From: UBA8437 sp964646205
GTDB taxonomy: Bacteria > Planctomycetota > Planctomycetia > Planctomycetales > Planctomycetaceae
NCBI GenBank assembly: GCA_964646205.1
Contig: CAZYAZ010000023.1
Location: forward strand, 5,193 to 69,192
Reading direction: 5' to 3'
DNA: 64,000 nt
The notes beneath the pieces are model-generated. The model had not been told where the DNA came from and did not search any database. It saw only the letters and a program-made list of their open reading frames with translations. Every line of letters begins with the position of its first letter. Position 1 is the stretch's first letter. Shown here piece after piece: positions 44,501-52,831 of this stretch. The translations under genes and the position numbers were made by a program.

Positions 44501-44657
44501 GCGACTTCCAAAATATCGGCAAACGTCAGTTCCAGAGGCTGTCGTCGTGCCGCCGGTGTCGACTTTGGAGGTTCCGCCAACCTCTTATCGTCGGCCACGG
44601 TCTGCGAAACCGGCACAGCCTGACGACGCGGCATTTCAACTGCCGCGGATCCGATAA
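41562..44657 (+). CDS. TolC-like outer-membrane efflux lipoprotein, large
   Basis: ATG 41562 begins a lipoprotein signal (AIVFGLLLVSAVGVGC), giving 1031 residues, about twice the size of typical TolC/OprM proteins. The outer-membrane efflux domain starts near QMDLEGAVRMAMIHSPDYQRT and shows the long helices of the family (LRNAQDNLALQQRTLALLQALQEAGQIGVDQV; EIARAFRLDWMNARASLVD; LRALAQREQNLEIQRRAV-like end region). A Gly-rich insertion (42440-42640, stretches of GGGGGGGGG) interrupts it. The C-terminal 220 residues are a basic and Pro-rich extension. With the two downstream genes it should form a tripartite exporter; the substrate is unknown. Confidence 0.87.
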   Translation: MPVTRQNAIVFGLLLVSAVGVGCQRAYYYKQADEEAAALIAEKSDDPRWSADDFDVRIDPRSRFATHIDPVRPPMPPDDPKSNELMESVAGMAGYADWGANGMADVRENPEWRSQLKQYMEVGDDGRIQMDLEGAVRMAMIHSPDYQRTIETLYLSALDVSTERFRFDVQFYGGNDTGFTHRGDQNFGGESNTLTNGNSLRMQRRLATAGQIVVNFANEFTWQFAGGDTTNPASLLGFAVTQPLLRGGGRVVGLEQLTRAERTLLGNMRAFQRYRKGFYTDLAIGSRGSTGGPRRSGGFFGGTGLTGFSGQGSGGFGGVGSASGFGGFFGGGGGGGGGAGGGGAVAGVAGGGAGNVGGYIGLLQSLQQLRNAQDNLALQQRTLALLQALQEAGQIGVDQVLSFEQSIETGKANMLQSTNGYRATVENFVMENFGLPATVEIDLDDTVIQPFQFIDPRVTAVENAVAELIAAFGGIESPTEDQLKRTASHAKKLHGDIVSLMDLVAGDLAALKAKVPEREAGMADAGKKQFAADRSLLVADLKRLRAEHDKARMSLAAITKRLAAKADENGRRDIVADLIAVNASLAGSVGELALVQAGARLEAITLDQRVELEPEDALEIARAFRLDWMNARASLVDGWRLVEFNANALESDVSITFSGDLKGDQTNPLEMSGAKGSLRAGLQFDAPLTRLLERNNFRQQLINYEQSRRGMITYEDGIFQGFRLALRTLAQREQNLEIQRRAVKIAIRRVDQTRQMLTKPPAPGQPALLSPTATQDLLSALAALRESQNNFMSVWLAYYSGRMTLMRDLGVMRIDDKGLWIDESLEKALEEARKHPSALPPAVPEAWLKQAEDGMESVRLVPQETPQQVVEDDDSANAGIPDFLRGGSGIVLQRPAFLEQMKSKKKLRKPAFLDKIGEAFRGIRKASRDVPVSEEADESREIERFDTGTRPVKPRVAETRPAVKPAAEKAVEVPPISMRVRLPKYRQTSVPEAVVVPPVSTLEVPPTSYRRPRSAKPAQPDDAAFQLPRIR

Positions 44658-44956
44658 ATCCGTCGTGGGTTTTATAGTGGGCGGTATCCGGGTTCGGTGC
44701 GAGTCAGGTTAAAACACGTTCCATCTGGCAACTGCGTTGTTTCCCATTGATTCGTTAATGCGAATCAGGACAATGGATCATCGAGGGAGTCGGATCCCCG
44801 AAAAATTGCCGTGTGCAGGGAAGAAAAAGGCGCTTGGTGGATCACACCGGTGTTTAATGGCGAAGCTTGGGCTGGGTTTTCTATGAACGGCCACGAGTTA
44901 GGCGTTGGATAGGCTCGAGTTCCGGTTATCTCAACATTCGATCACAGGATTAAGTC
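44658..44956. other. Intergenic gap within the exporter cluster
   Basis: These 299 bases between the TolC-like and adaptor genes contain no credible reading frame. The composition is less GC-rich than the genes. It may hold a second promoter for the adaptor and permease genes, but I see no convincing promoter or hairpin. Confidence 0.5.
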
Positions 44957-46855
44957 ATGGCCACTACTTGGGAAACAGAAGATCAGCCAAGTCAGCCGAT
45001 TCGGTCTCGACGTGGAGGCGGCAGTCGGATGTTACTGACATTTGTCGTTCTGCTTGGCGGACTGACTGTGGGCGGATGGTTGCTGGCCAGCAGTGTCACC
45101 GGAGGAGAATCCGAAGACGTTGCTGATGCGAAAATGACTGTCTTTGTGACGAAGGGTCCGATCCAGGTCCGGGTCACCGAAGACGGTGAGGTCGAGAGTG
45201 CGAAGCCGGTGCTATTGAAATGCCTGGTCTCGGGAGGGTCGCAAATTCTTGAGATCGTACCGGATGGCACTCGGATCGTACCCAAGGGGGAACCCAAGCA
45301 GGATCCAACGGATGTCGAGGTTGGGGATCAACTGGTCAAGCTGGACGATTCGAAAATCAAGGACGCATTGGACAAGCAGAAGATCACGGTCGGCAATGCC
45401 GAGACACAGTTGATCCAGGCAGAAAAGGATTTGGCTGTCGCAAAGATCTCCATCACCGAATACGAGCAAGGTACCTTCGTGCAGGAATTGCAGGGCCTGG
45501 ATGCCGAGGTGACGATCGCGATGGAAAACCTCCGAGGCGTGCAGAACCAGTATGACTACACGCAGAAAATGTTTCGGAAGGGGTTCGTTACCAAGTTGCA
45601 GTTGGAAGCTGATGAGTTTGCCGTCAAAAGATCAAAACTCGAACTGCAACAGTCCGAAACGAAGCGGACGGTCCTCTTGAACTTTACGAAAGCGAAAATG
45701 CTGGAGGATTTTCGTAGCAACGTCAAAACCGCGACACAGGGTGTTAAGCAGAAACAGAGTGCATTGGATCTTGAAAAGCGGGCGTTGGAGCGGATCGGTG
45801 AACAGTTTTCCAATTGTGTAATCGTCGCACCGCAGCCGGGCATGGTGGTTTACCATAATGAACGGAGCCGATATGGCAGGAGCCAAAATGCCCAGATCGA
45901 AGAGGGGGCAACTGTCAGAGAGCATCAGGCGATCGTGAAATTGCCCGATTTCACCAGGATGCAGGTTAAGGTCAATGTGCACGAATCAAAGGTGCAACAG
46001 GTAGCCGTTGGCGACAAGGCGCAACTGACAATCCAGGGTTTCAAGAATCCGTTGAACGGAATTGTGATCGAGATAGCTAACCAGCCGGAAACAACGAGTT
46101 GGTACCAGGCGAAAGTGAAAGAATATGCGACGATCGTAAAGATCGACGAAATTCCCGAAGGCATGGTCCCCGGGATGTCGGCGGAAGTGGTCATTGATGT
46201 GGAGCGCCGCGATGCCTTGTTTCGATTGCCTGTCGAGTCGGTGATCGAGATTGGTGGAAAATATTTCGCCTGGGGAAGTGGGGATGATGGATACACCCGA
46301 AAGGAAGTGACTGTCGCCAAGAGCCAGAAAGGCGACGATAGAGTCCTCTCGGACAACAAGTTTATTGGTGTGGAAAAAGGTGTGGACGTGGGGGATGAAA
46401 TCGTGTTGAACCCCCGTGACGTCGTGCCCGAAGCGAAGGAACTGATCCAGAAAAATGAGGCCGCCGAGGCAGAGGCCAAGAAGAAGTCTCAGTCTGAAGA
46501 TTCCAACTCAAGCGCCGGTATAACCGGCAAGGCTTCAGCATCGGCCCGCAAGGGAGCCGGGCCGCGGCCAACCGGAGCCAAGGGGCGGAAGGGCGGAGCA
46601 GCTGCGGTGAAAAAGAAGGGCGTTGGAAAAGGCCAGCAAAGCGGTAAGCGATCCGGGGCTGGCGGCGGCGTTAGCGGTTTCCTGAAACGACTGGACAAGG
46701 ATGGGGATGGCAAGGTTTCCAAGGCCGAGGTGGCGGAGATTCCTGGATTGAACTCCGCCTTCGACGGCGCTGACACCGATAAAGACGGGTTCCTGAACGC
46801 TGCCGAATTCACCAAGATGTTGGCAGCCTTCAAGGCGGCTCGCGGCGGTCAGTAG
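44957..46855 (+). CDS. HlyD/MacA-type periplasmic adaptor with C-terminal EF-hand pair
   Basis: The 632-residue protein has a TM (MLLTFVVLLGGLTVGGWLL), a split barrel-sandwich domain (VRVTEDGEVESAKPVLLKC ... SNCVIVAPQPGMVVY), a coiled-coil hairpin between them (NLRGVQNQYDYTQKMFRKG, KQKQSALDLEKRALERIG), and beta-barrel and membrane-proximal domains (VKVNVHESKVQQVAVGDKA). After residue 500 comes a Lys/Gly-rich linker and then two EF-hand loops (DKDGDGKVSKAE, DTDKDGFLNAAE). The EF-hand tail is not part of ordinary adaptors. The adaptor should bridge the permease encoded next to the TolC-like protein encoded before it. Confidence 0.92.
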   Translation: MATTWETEDQPSQPIRSRRGGGSRMLLTFVVLLGGLTVGGWLLASSVTGGESEDVADAKMTVFVTKGPIQVRVTEDGEVESAKPVLLKCLVSGGSQILEIVPDGTRIVPKGEPKQDPTDVEVGDQLVKLDDSKIKDALDKQKITVGNAETQLIQAEKDLAVAKISITEYEQGTFVQELQGLDAEVTIAMENLRGVQNQYDYTQKMFRKGFVTKLQLEADEFAVKRSKLELQQSETKRTVLLNFTKAKMLEDFRSNVKTATQGVKQKQSALDLEKRALERIGEQFSNCVIVAPQPGMVVYHNERSRYGRSQNAQIEEGATVREHQAIVKLPDFTRMQVKVNVHESKVQQVAVGDKAQLTIQGFKNPLNGIVIEIANQPETTSWYQAKVKEYATIVKIDEIPEGMVPGMSAEVVIDVERRDALFRLPVESVIEIGGKYFAWGSGDDGYTRKEVTVAKSQKGDDRVLSDNKFIGVEKGVDVGDEIVLNPRDVVPEAKELIQKNEAAEAEAKKKSQSEDSNSSAGITGKASASARKGAGPRPTGAKGRKGGAAAVKKKGVGKGQQSGKRSGAGGGVSGFLKRLDKDGDGKVSKAEVAEIPGLNSAFDGADTDKDGFLNAAEFTKMLAAFKAARGGQ

Positions 46856-46892
46856 GTCGTGACCGACCTGCTTGTTGATTGGAAATACGCCA

Positions 46893-48218
46893 ATGCATAA
46901 GGCTCTCAAGAGTCTCCGCCTGCATTTTTTGCGCAGTGTTCTGGCCGCCGTTGGGGTATTGATTGGTGTCACTGCTGTGATTTGGCTGGTCGCCCTGGGT
47001 GAGGGCGTCAGTTATCAGGCGCAGCAGTTGATCAAAGAATACGGTGCTACGAATATCATCATCCGGTCAAAGCCTCCCGCGGTGGCTGCTGAAACCGGGC
47101 GGGTGAAAATCTACGGGCTGACTCGCCTTGATTTCGAACGCATCACTGCAAGGACCGGTGGTGCCAGTTCTCCGTTGGTGATCAACACGATCGACCGCGC
47201 GGTGCCGATGCGCGAGATGTCGATGGAAGTGCGTTACTTCGATCGGACCTGCGATGTCCAGTTGCTGGGAGTCATGAAGGAATATCAGGAAATCAATCAC
47301 CTGGAGATTGATTACGGGCGATTCCTGAGCCGTGGCGATTCGGAGAACAAGGCGAACGTGGTCGTGTTGGCTTACGGAACCGCCAAGGACCTGTTTCCGT
47401 ATGAAAATCCGATCGGGAAAACGATCCGGTTGGACCAGGATTTTTATCGGATTGTTGGAGTGACCGGCAAGAAGCAGGATGCGGCGGCGATCGGCGACAG
47501 CATTTCGGGTCGGAGCTACAACAAGGATGTTTATATTCCACTTGAGACGTTTCGGTCACGCATCGGCGATCAGGTGCCGGTGTCAATTGAATCGTTCGAG
47601 AGCGAGTTGATCGAGATCAACCAGATCACGGTGACTGTGAACAACGTGGAACGTGTACCGGAAACGGCCGACCTGATTCGGGTTCTTCTTCGCGAATTGC
47701 ACGACGAGAAAAATCCGGATTTTTCAATTACCGTTCCGATGGAACTGCTCAAGCAGGCTCGGACGACGCGAATGATGTTCAACATTTTGTTGGTGGTTAT
47801 TGCCGGAATCTCGTTGCTGGTCGGTGGCATCGGGATCATGAATATCATGCTGGCCACTGTGACCGAACGGACCCGGGAGATCGGTATTCGGCGGGCCCTT
47901 GGGGCCACGCAGGGAGACATCCAGTTGCAGTTTCTTGCAGAGGCCTCTGTTCTGACCGGAATTGGAGGTGTTTTGGGCGTGGTGTGCGGGTTCATGTGTT
48001 ATCCGGTTGTCGACGTCATCATGCCCGCGTTTGAGTGGTTTTCCCCCGACCTGTGGAACAGTCTTCCGGCCGAAATTCAAAACATCAAACCGCGGGTGGA
48101 AATGTGGTCGGTGGTGCTGGCGTTTATGATCTCCGTGGTTGTTGGAGTCACGTTTGGCTATCTTCCCGCAAAGCAGGCAGCGCAGCTGGACCCAATTGAA
48201 GCGCTGCGCCATGAATAG
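46893..48218 (+). CDS. MacB/FtsX-type ABC transporter permease
   Basis: ATG 46893 gives a 441-residue permease; a TTG at 46872 is also in frame. The topology is that of MacB-type permeases: one N-terminal TM (FLRSVLAAVGVLIGVTAVIWLVAL), a large periplasmic domain with LTRLDFERI and VVVLAYGTAKDLFPYENPIGKTI, then three TMs from MMFNILLVVIAGISLLVGGIGIMNIMLATVTERTREIGIRRALGA (the FtsX signature). It follows the adaptor by 38 bases. No ABC ATPase is fused or adjacent, so the ATP-binding partner must come from elsewhere. It probably works as a mechanotransmission exporter for peptides or lipid-like molecules, by analogy with MacAB. Confidence 0.92.
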   Translation: MHKALKSLRLHFLRSVLAAVGVLIGVTAVIWLVALGEGVSYQAQQLIKEYGATNIIIRSKPPAVAAETGRVKIYGLTRLDFERITARTGGASSPLVINTIDRAVPMREMSMEVRYFDRTCDVQLLGVMKEYQEINHLEIDYGRFLSRGDSENKANVVVLAYGTAKDLFPYENPIGKTIRLDQDFYRIVGVTGKKQDAAAIGDSISGRSYNKDVYIPLETFRSRIGDQVPVSIESFESELIEINQITVTVNNVERVPETADLIRVLLRELHDEKNPDFSITVPMELLKQARTTRMMFNILLVVIAGISLLVGGIGIMNIMLATVTERTREIGIRRALGATQGDIQLQFLAEASVLTGIGGVLGVVCGFMCYPVVDVIMPAFEWFSPDLWNSLPAEIQNIKPRVEMWSVVLAFMISVVVGVTFGYLPAKQAAQLDPIEALRHE

Positions 48219-48353
48219 AGCTTGGCCAACCTCGGCGGCGGTGCTGGAAATGGCGGGCTGATGTCGGGACGCCGGGGTGTTGTCACGAGCATGGCCGGTC
48301 CGGGGATTTGACTGCGGCTTCCTAAGAAGCCCCCGAGACGGCGTGTTGCCTGG

Positions 48354-50009
48354 CTATTGGTGTGTCTCTGGAGCCTGAGGAGTGTGGGTGATTGTGCAAT
48401 GAGGGAGGTGGTGGCTCAGTCGGTTGATTGCGAGCGGCGGTACGTCAATTGGCAGGATCAGCGACCGCAATTGTTCAAGGTTCTGCAAATAGCGCAGGTC
48501 GCCGCCAGTGATATTTGACCTGTGGAGATCCAGGTGTGTGAGGTGGTCGAGCTGTCGAAGTTTTGCCAGGTGATGTTGATCGACTGGCCCGCCACCGAGT
48601 TCAACTGAACGGGCATGGCCCTGCTCGTTGAGGAGGATGACCGCCTGGAAGTCTTCTTTGAGGGTGCTGACCGCCTCGATTTGTGAAGCGGTGGGTGCGG
48701 ACTGGCCCCAGTTCTGTACGGTGGTGTAGGTGGAAGTGATCGCTCCCCCGGCTCCCGAAATCGCCAGGACGAGCAGGACCGCGAGAACGACGTGTTCCCA
48801 CCACCGGTTCCTGTATTCAGGCCCGATGTCGGCGGCTCGTGTGCTCAGGATCCAGAGTCCTCCGGAAATGACCGGCAGCAGGATCACCTGCAGGGCGTTG
48901 ACGACCAGCGTGATGGCAACGAAGTCGGGCATTCCCGGGAGCGTCCAGATCAATGGGGAGACCAGGCACCAGGTTGCGACTCCGCGATAGAGTCGAGTGG
49001 TTCGGAAGTCGATGTCGGCCAGGTTGGCCGTTGGTGACCGCAGTCTCAGCCATGAATGGCTTGCCAGCATCCCCAGCCCCAATGCGTGGCCAATCAGAGA
49101 GGTGAACACTGCCGCGAAAATCCCCCCATAAAACAGCAGCTCGCCGAAACGTCCGAGCCGGGTTCCAAGAAGCCATGGCAAGTCGTCCATGGTTTCGATG
49201 GTACCGCCCTGATCGTGAAGCGTTTCGGCGCCGAGAGTCCAGATCGAGAGGTCCAGGACCAGCATGACGGCCATGGCCAGAAGAAAATCATAAAACTGGA
49301 GTCGTCGAAATTGTGGGCCCCGCCAGCCCTTGTTGGCGAGAAAATACGGGTAAACCAGGTTCATCAGCGAACCGCCAACCGCCCCGATCATGCCCATGGC
49401 GACCAGCAACGGCCCGTATTGACCGGTCTGGTGGGGTATTTCAAAAGAGATGAGCCCCGTGGCGATTTCTCCTGGCTGTGGCTGGACCATGATCGCCGAC
49501 CCGACAAATGCAATCGACAGCAACGTCAGGAGGATTTTGAATACAACCTCGACACGCTGTAGTTCCGGGCGGAACACGAGCAGCAGCGCGATCGTGTTCC
49601 AGGCTGCCGCCCAGATCCAGACGCTGCCAATGCCGGTGGCGTTGAAGAAGGCCTCTCCGATGCCACGAGTCATGTAGGCGCCATAAAGATGCCCCATCAG
49701 CACAGCGGCCACCAGTAGCAAGGGGGCGTAGCCACGGTGAAGGCGACAGAGGCCATCCACAAGGTGTTCGCCCCGCGGATTGCACAGTTGATAACGTGCA
49801 ATCACCGAGACCATGACCCATCTCATGGAGATGGCCAGGACCAGGACCCACATCAGCGAATACCCAAAGTCGGCCCCGGCAGTTCCCATTTCCACGATGT
49901 CGCCGGCTCCCAGCCAGGTCAGCACGACGACCAGCCCCGGCCCGAACGATTTCAGGTACCCGAAAAAGGAGTGTGGAATCGCTTCGTTGCTGGGGACGGT
50001 GTCAGTCAC
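48354..50009 (-). CDS. Divergent Nramp-like transporter with C-terminal LRR-like extension
   Basis: About eleven TMs start with FFGYLKSFGPGLVVVLTWLGAGDIVEMGTAGADFGYSLMW, which matches Nramp TM1-TM2 in layout (family: 'GPG--------DPGN---'). The canonical DPGN is replaced by GAGDIVE. The TM6 region (LLVAMGMIGAVGGSLMNLVYPYFL) lacks the MPH metal ligands, so manganese/iron transport of the usual kind is doubtful. The last 110 residues are soluble and carry an LRR-like run (LRQLDHLTHLDLHRSNITGGDL). Start GTG 50009; its ribosome site would lie in the end of the M81 gene nine bases upstream. 551 residues. Substrate unknown. Confidence 0.85.
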   Translation of the reverse strand: MTDTVPSNEAIPHSFFGYLKSFGPGLVVVLTWLGAGDIVEMGTAGADFGYSLMWVLVLAISMRWVMVSVIARYQLCNPRGEHLVDGLCRLHRGYAPLLLVAAVLMGHLYGAYMTRGIGEAFFNATGIGSVWIWAAAWNTIALLLVFRPELQRVEVVFKILLTLLSIAFVGSAIMVQPQPGEIATGLISFEIPHQTGQYGPLLVAMGMIGAVGGSLMNLVYPYFLANKGWRGPQFRRLQFYDFLLAMAVMLVLDLSIWTLGAETLHDQGGTIETMDDLPWLLGTRLGRFGELLFYGGIFAAVFTSLIGHALGLGMLASHSWLRLRSPTANLADIDFRTTRLYRGVATWCLVSPLIWTLPGMPDFVAITLVVNALQVILLPVISGGLWILSTRAADIGPEYRNRWWEHVVLAVLLVLAISGAGGAITSTYTTVQNWGQSAPTASQIEAVSTLKEDFQAVILLNEQGHARSVELGGGPVDQHHLAKLRQLDHLTHLDLHRSNITGGDLRYLQNLEQLRSLILPIDVPPLAINRLSHHLPHCTITHTPQAPETHQ

Positions 50010-50018
50010 GGTCGGCTG

Positions 50019-51533
50019 CTACTCCGGAGTGGGGAAGTCGGGGTTGGGGACCGAGTCGTCGAGGGGAAATATCGGGCGAGGGCACTGGGAGAATGGCAGC
50101 GAGTGGAGATTGGCACTCGTGGAGCCGGGGACATCAACCGGTGCAATCGCCGCGGCGAGCGATTCGTAGTGAGTTCGAAATCCATTGGGAGATTTGGCAA
50201 CGACAACGTCGTAGGTGGTTGGGTCGAGGCCATGTGACGTGAAAACCGCGAGACCGACAACGTACACGCTACGTTGGGTAACCAATACATCGATGTGGCC
50301 GGTCGATGTTTTGATGCGAACAACAGCGGTGTCGCCGGCGGTCTCGGGTTTGCCCGATTCATATGTGAAGTGGCCGTCGTGAGTGCTCACAACAGTCACG
50401 GTAACCGGTAACGGGGTGAAACGGCCGGAGTCCCGGGTGCCACCGAGGGTGACATCAATTGTCGCCCCGGCTCCAGCCTGGACGGCCGCGGCGGCTGCTG
50501 GGGCATCGACAACACTCAGCAATGCGGTGCCGGTAAATTCGGTGGAAGTGTCGGATGGGGCGGCGATCAGGCCCGACAGGATGGCATTACTGTCGCCGGA
50601 GGCTCCGCTGGCTGTGGCATCGGCGGCGTCAGAGAACACGACGAGTCCGTTGGTGTTGTTTGCGGTGTCAATGGCTGTCCCGAGCGAGACAAGTTCGGCC
50701 TCAAGCCGGTCCCGACTCTCCCAGAGAAAACGGGCAACCTTTGACGCCGCCTGTGTGGCCCCTTGTGGGTCATTGTCCGTCGTGATTTCGACCCATGACC
50801 GCAGGCCTGGAACGTCTGTAAACGGGTTGCCAATCAGGACACCGGCAGCCAGGCCGGACGGCGACGCCTCGACTTCCTGGCACATCCGGATGGCATCGCC
50901 AAAGAGCCCGGTCTCGGTGAGCAATTCATCGCCCCGGACAAGCATCGGTAATGGCACGCGGCAGGTGGTTGGGGTGACTTGTCCGGAGATCAGTTTCAAA
51001 AGGGCCTCGGCGGCTCGACGTCCGGTCGAGTACTGGTCGACGTGCGGATAGGTATGGAATGGAACAAACACAGGAGCATTTTGTTGCATTCGGGTGGTGA
51101 ATATTCCGTGCAGATCCAGCGATACAACCACCGGCAATTCGTCACCGAGAATCTCGCGGGCTCGTTGAAGGACTCGTCCTTCGGGGTCGCCTTCCTGTTC
51201 TCCGGCCATCGCACCGTGGAGACAGAAATAGGCACCGTCGAGGTCCGGATGCGTGGCAACCGAATCGGTGAATTCGTCGATCAGTCGGTCGAGATCGGTG
51301 TCTCGTATCGGTCCACCGGAAACAGCCCAGGCGGCCATCCCCCCCAATGGATCGACGGTGAGGTCGGATTCGTCGAACACGTCGAGTGCGCCGGCAATCT
51401 CGGTGTCGGTGCCACGCCGGGCCGACAACAGGTCATCGCCATGAGCCTGGTGGAAGTCCTCGTAGAGCGTCAACTGGGGGTTGAAGGACGAGGTTTCCTG
51501 TTTCAGTTCGACAACAAGGATTCTGAGCGACAT
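50019..51533 (-). CDS. M81-family (MlrC-like) metallopeptidase
   Basis: MlrC was described as the enzyme that cleaves linear microcystin products; the wider family (DUF1485 plus MlrC C-terminal domain) probably cleaves peptides or amides in other pathways. The 504-residue product from ATG 51533 begins LRILVVELKQETSSFNP, the usual family start. Candidate zinc ligands are Asp140 and His142 in SLDLHGIFTTRM, with HTYPHVDQYSTG (His160-Asp166) nearby. The C-terminal domain is complete through LVTQRSVYVVGLAVFTSHGLDP. No signal peptide is visible. It is followed at nine bases by the Nramp-like transporter, which suggests the pair takes up and breaks down a compound. Confidence 0.9.
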   Translation of the reverse strand: MSLRILVVELKQETSSFNPQLTLYEDFHQAHGDDLLSARRGTDTEIAGALDVFDESDLTVDPLGGMAAWAVSGGPIRDTDLDRLIDEFTDSVATHPDLDGAYFCLHGAMAGEQEGDPEGRVLQRAREILGDELPVVVSLDLHGIFTTRMQQNAPVFVPFHTYPHVDQYSTGRRAAEALLKLISGQVTPTTCRVPLPMLVRGDELLTETGLFGDAIRMCQEVEASPSGLAAGVLIGNPFTDVPGLRSWVEITTDNDPQGATQAASKVARFLWESRDRLEAELVSLGTAIDTANNTNGLVVFSDAADATASGASGDSNAILSGLIAAPSDTSTEFTGTALLSVVDAPAAAAAVQAGAGATIDVTLGGTRDSGRFTPLPVTVTVVSTHDGHFTYESGKPETAGDTAVVRIKTSTGHIDVLVTQRSVYVVGLAVFTSHGLDPTTYDVVVAKSPNGFRTHYESLAAAIAPVDVPGSTSANLHSLPFSQCPRPIFPLDDSVPNPDFPTPE

Positions 51534-51601
51534 CGATGGTGACCTGTTTGGGCTGATTGGCCGCGACGGGTCATTGTATCGCCGAATCATTCGGAAGGCA
51601 G

Positions 51602-52831
51602 CTAAGACGGGGAGGAGCGGCGTCGACCCTGGGCACGTCGGATTCTCTGCAGCCAACGGATGGCGTCGGTGACCAGTGGGTCCCTTTTACCGCCTTGCCC
51701 GGCCCGTCTCCTGAGCACCTCTGTCATCTTTTGCTGGGCGGCGTCGTAGTCCTGTTGCAGGTGCAGGAGTTGGCCCTCGTAGTAGGTGACCACCAGTTCA
51801 TCGGCGATCTGCCCGCGGTATCGATTCAACTGCTGTTCGGCCAGCCCTGGTACTCCGGCCTGCAAGGGCAGCGTGATGGATGCCTGGATCAATGGCCAGC
51901 GGTCTTTGTTGGCGAGCCGGTTCATGGAATCCGAGGCGAGCGCTGTCGCGAGGACCTGGCAGGCCGATGTGAGCTTGTGGTTGGTGGCCAGGTAGCGGGC
52001 GTGATGTGCAATCAGCGAGATGTTGCCGGGAAACTGTTTTCTCAATCTGCGAAAATCAGAATCGTGCGTTAATGACCTTGGCGTCGTCGAAATTGTTGAC
52101 GCGTAAAGGACGGCGGCAGCCGCTTCATTGGGGTGACGCAGGTGCACTTGGTGCGCTAAGCGAATTGATTCCGCGTGGTCTCCTTTGGCCATCAACAGTC
52201 GGATTTCTCGACGCTCTAAATGTTCGGCGGCAGGGGCCTGTTTTCGTATGAGCCGGACGAGCCTCAGTGCCGGCTCGATGTGGCCATATTCCACCGCGAA
52301 ATCGAGTAGTTCCGGGTGGAATTCCGGGATGTCACTGGCAATCGCGAGTGCTGTTTTCAACGAGTTGGAGGCGCGTCGTCGATGAGCGGCTGACGCTTCG
52401 TGTCGTGACTCGGCCGAGAGTCGCACAGCACGAGCTTCGTAGGCATAGACGCATGAGAGCAGGACGACCGGGTCTTCCGGGTGCGCCAGTTCCAGTGCGA
52501 TGAGTTTTTCCGCGGCGGAATAATCACGGGCAAAAAGGTGCAATTTGAGCATGCAGGCGCGGTGGCGAGGTTGCGAGGAGAGATCCGTCGCCGCTTGAAA
52601 CTCGCCGTGAGCGGCGTCGAGTTGGTCGAGCTGCATCAATGCAACTCCCCGGAGGTAGTGCGTGTCGGGGGTGCCGGTAAGCCCGGAAAGTGACTCGAGG
52701 GCCTGTTGGGGATCGGCATGTTGGAGGTGGTGACGTGCCTGGGCCAATTGCTGATTGGGGGCTTGCCCTCCACAGCCTGCAAGCATGCCAATGACCACCG
52801 AGACAATTGTGCGTCTCACTCGATGCGGCAT
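51602..52831 (-). CDS. TPR lipoprotein
   Basis: ATG 52831 directly abuts the DUF1559 stop. The N-terminus has a lipobox (IVSVVIGMLAGC). The 409 residues are TPR-like throughout (DTHYLRGVALMQLDQLDAAHGEF, ARDYSAAEKLIALEL, LTSACQVLATALASDS), with a very basic C-terminus. It probably sits at the periplasmic face as a scaffold. It lies between a DUF1559 gene and the M81 gene, 68 bases upstream of the latter, all on the minus strand. Confidence 0.85.
   Translation of the reverse strand: MPHRVRRTIVSVVIGMLAGCGGQAPNQQLAQARHHLQHADPQQALESLSGLTGTPDTHYLRGVALMQLDQLDAAHGEFQAATDLSSQPRHRACMLKLHLFARDYSAAEKLIALELAHPEDPVVLLSCVYAYEARAVRLSAESRHEASAAHRRRASNSLKTALAIASDIPEFHPELLDFAVEYGHIEPALRLVRLIRKQAPAAEHLERREIRLLMAKGDHAESIRLAHQVHLRHPNEAAAAVLYASTISTTPRSLTHDSDFRRLRKQFPGNISLIAHHARYLATNHKLTSACQVLATALASDSMNRLANKDRWPLIQASITLPLQAGVPGLAEQQLNRYRGQIADELVVTYYEGQLLHLQQDYDAAQQKMTEVLRRRAGQGGKRDPLVTDAIRWLQRIRRAQGRRRSSPS

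Noticed and set aside
48316..48331. Hairpin GGCTTC/GAAGCC between the permease and Nramp-like genes
   Set aside because: Only six pairs and no T run.
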